A stretch of DNA of 6,292 bases from an uncultured Collinsella sp. (lineage in GTDB: Bacteria > Actinomycetota > Coriobacteriia > Coriobacteriales > Coriobacteriaceae). Positions 4,863 to 6,292 of this stretch are shown here, piece after piece. Within the stretch, counting starts at the first letter, position 1; every line of letters begins with the position of its first letter. Made by a program: the position numbers and the translations under genes. The DNA is taken from NCBI GenBank assembly GCA_937958315.1, contig CALFGH010000107.1:1-6292 (forward strand). The letters run 5' to 3'. The notes below the pieces were generated by a model. That model was not told the DNA's origin. It did not search any database and saw nothing but the letters and a program-made list of their open reading frames with translations.

Positions 4863-5816
4863 ATGGACAAGGCCGCATCCGCCGGTCATTCGAACCGTTG
4901 CCGCATCGTCGTCGATACCTGCTGCGACTTTAGCCCCGAGGTCGCCGCGAACCTCGATGTCGATATCCTGGGTTTCCCTTTCATTATCGATGGCGAGGAG
5001 CGCACAGACGACATCTGGTCGAGCATGAGCCCTAAGGAGTTCTACGACCGCATGCGCGCCGGTGCCCGCGTGTCCACCTCGGCTGTGTCGCTCGGTCGCT
5101 ATATCGAGTTTTTTACCGAGTGCGCCAAAGAGGGCACGCCCACGGTCTACCTGTGCTTTACCTCGGCGCTGTCGTCGAGCTACAACTCCGCGTGCCAGGC
5201 GGCAGATGCCGTGCGCGCCGAGTATCCCAACTTTGAGCTCTACGTGGTCGACAACGCTCTGCCCTGCGCGACCGGTGCGCTCTTGGCGCTCGAGGCCGTG
5301 CGCCAGCGTTCGGCGGGACTGACCGCCAAGCAGTTGGTCGATTGGGCAAACGAGGCAAAGACCTACGTCCACGGCTACTTTACGCTCGAGAGCTTCGATG
5401 CGCTGGCTGCCGGCGGCCGCATTCCGCCCGCGGCGGCGCAGCTCACGGCAAAGCTCGACGTCAAGCCCGAGCTCTCCTACGACCTGGCCGGCTCGCTGTC
5501 GCTGATCGGCGTCAACCGCGGCCGCAAGAAGGCGCTCAAGTCCATACTCAAGTCGTTCCGCGAGAACTACGTGCCCGACCGCACCATGTCCATCGCGATC
5601 ATGACGGCCGATGCCGAGAAGGACGGCGACTGGCTCGAAGCTGCCATCCGCAAGGAGGAGGGTTGCGCCGACGTCACGATCATTCGCGGCTCCGTGGGTC
5701 CCACCATCGGCTCGCACGTGGGCCCCGGCATGGTGGGCTGCGCGTTTTGGGGTAAGAACCGCGCCGACAAGGCGTCGCTTTCCGACCGTATCGCCCGCCG
5801 CGTGCGCGGTCAGTAG
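4863..5816 (+). CDS. DegV family fatty-acid-binding protein
   Basis: This 317-residue cytoplasmic protein follows the DegV (EDD fold) pattern: an IVVDTCCDFS strand at 15-24, STSAVS at 71-76 (the STSxPS-like ligand motif), CFTSALSSSYNSA at 98-110, LAAGGRIPPAAAQL at 181-194, and GPTIGSHVGPGMVG near 279-292. DegV/FakB proteins bind one fatty acid; FakB members present it to the kinase FakA for phosphorylation and entry into phospholipid synthesis. No FakA-like gene is next to it, so a FakB role is possible but not shown. ATG 4863 is chosen for AAGGAG at 4849-4854, eight bases upstream; the preceding TTG at 4860 would add one residue. Transcription must come from readthrough of the terminator or from a promoter overlapping the hpf 3' region. 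Confidence 0.92.
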   Translation: MDKAASAGHSNRCRIVVDTCCDFSPEVAANLDVDILGFPFIIDGEERTDDIWSSMSPKEFYDRMRAGARVSTSAVSLGRYIEFFTECAKEGTPTVYLCFTSALSSSYNSACQAADAVRAEYPNFELYVVDNALPCATGALLALEAVRQRSAGLTAKQLVDWANEAKTYVHGYFTLESFDALAAGGRIPPAAAQLTAKLDVKPELSYDLAGSLSLIGVNRGRKKALKSILKSFRENYVPDRTMSIAIMTADAEKDGDWLEAAIRKEEGCADVTIIRGSVGPTIGSHVGPGMVGCAFWGKNRADKASLSDRIARRVRGQ

Positions 5817-5914
5817 GCAAGCGCTGCGTCCGTTATCGCCCTCGACTCACAGCCCAAACGCTGGCACCGAGTATTCAACCTGGTAACAACACCCAACCCA
5901 AAAGGAAAGGTTTC

Positions 5915-6292
5915 ATGGCAAACAAGCTCTCCGTCGCATTTATCGGCACCGGAATTATGGGTGCCCCCATCGCCGGCCACATTCTGGACGCTGGCTATCC
6001 CGTCACGGTCAACAACCGCACCAAGTCCAAGGCTGCAGCGCTCGTTGAGCGCGGTGCCGTCTGGGCCGATACGCCGGCAGATGCCGCGGCGAACGCCGAC
6101 GTCGTCTTTACCATGGTGGGTTATCCCTCCGAGGTCGAGGAGCTCTACCTGGCGGGTGACGGTCTGCTCGCGTGCACTAAGCCCGGTGCGGTCCTGGTCG
6201 ACCTTACCACGAGCTCGCCCGAGCTGGCGCGCGATATTGCCGAGGCCGCCCAGGTCTCCGGTCGCATGGCGTTTGACTGCCCCGTCACCGGC
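5915..6292 (+). CDS. 3-hydroxyisobutyrate dehydrogenase-family NAD(P)-dependent oxidoreductase (partial)
   Basis: The first 126 residues are visible; the frame is open to the window edge. The N-terminus is a Rossmann fold with IGTGIMGAPIA at 10-20 (GxGxxG loop) and VNNRTKSKA at 32-40; the NRTxxK after the second strand often marks NADP preference in this family. The visible part ends in FDCPVTG, equivalent to the substrate-site DAPVSG motif of beta-hydroxyacid dehydrogenases. Related enzymes oxidise 3-hydroxyisobutyrate or reduce tartronate semialdehyde or succinic semialdehyde; the substrate cannot be told from this half. AAAGGAAAGG (5901-5910) lies just upstream of ATG 5915. The 98-base gap from degV has no terminator or clear promoter, so co-transcription is possible. 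Confidence 0.9.
   Translation, partial: MANKLSVAFIGTGIMGAPIAGHILDAGYPVTVNNRTKSKAAALVERGAVWADTPADAAANADVVFTMVGYPSEVEELYLAGDGLLACTKPGAVLVDLTTSSPELARDIAEAAQVSGRMAFDCPVTG

Overview
The window looks like a core chromosomal stretch of a GC-rich actinobacterium. My best guess is Collinsella or a close relative in Coriobacteriia. The basis is GC-rich codon use, a long-form actinobacterial ribosome hibernation factor, the mix of ComF, lipoprotein and DegV genes, and a general resemblance to Collinsella proteins. This is inference from composition and protein style, not from a database search. All recognisable genes lie on the + strand.

Layout. (1) 1-108 is the arginine-rich C-terminal end of an unidentified gene. 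(2) 210-2140 is a two-gene unit: a ComF-family phosphoribosyltransferase-like protein, then a 370-residue protein whose C-terminal third reads like a Vsr/DUF559-type (PD-(D/E)XK-like) nuclease domain. A 12-bp hairpin (171-206) contains the comF Shine-Dalgarno sequence. (3) 2141-2870 is a 730-base stretch without a convincing gene and is the most unusual part. It starts with an AT-rich element (2175-2391) bounded by a 29-bp inverted repeat with one mismatch, each arm followed inward by a stem-loop. Next come a potential bistable RNA fold (2395-2469), a promoter with a perfect 7-bp dyad between its -35 and -10 boxes (2511-2539), and a leader of about 325 bases. (4) 2871-3881 encodes an orphan extracytoplasmic solute-binding lipoprotein with six extra cysteines and a Ser/Asp-rich tail, closed by a strong terminator. 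(5) 4199-4783 encodes the long ribosome hibernation promoting factor, preceded by a gene-free 218-base leader. (6) 4863-5816 encodes a DegV-family fatty-acid-binding protein, starting only 18 bases after an intrinsic terminator. (7) 5915-6292 is the N-terminal part of a 3-hydroxyisobutyrate dehydrogenase-family oxidoreductase, cut by the window edge.

How the genes work together. ComF and its partner abut and are probably co-transcribed, which suggests a joint role in DNA uptake or processing. The other genes look like separately controlled units. A recurring theme is a hairpin or structured leader just upstream of a start codon (comF, the lipoprotein, hpf, degV), so RNA-level control may matter here. 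I found no tRNA or rRNA genes, CRISPR array or complete transposase gene.
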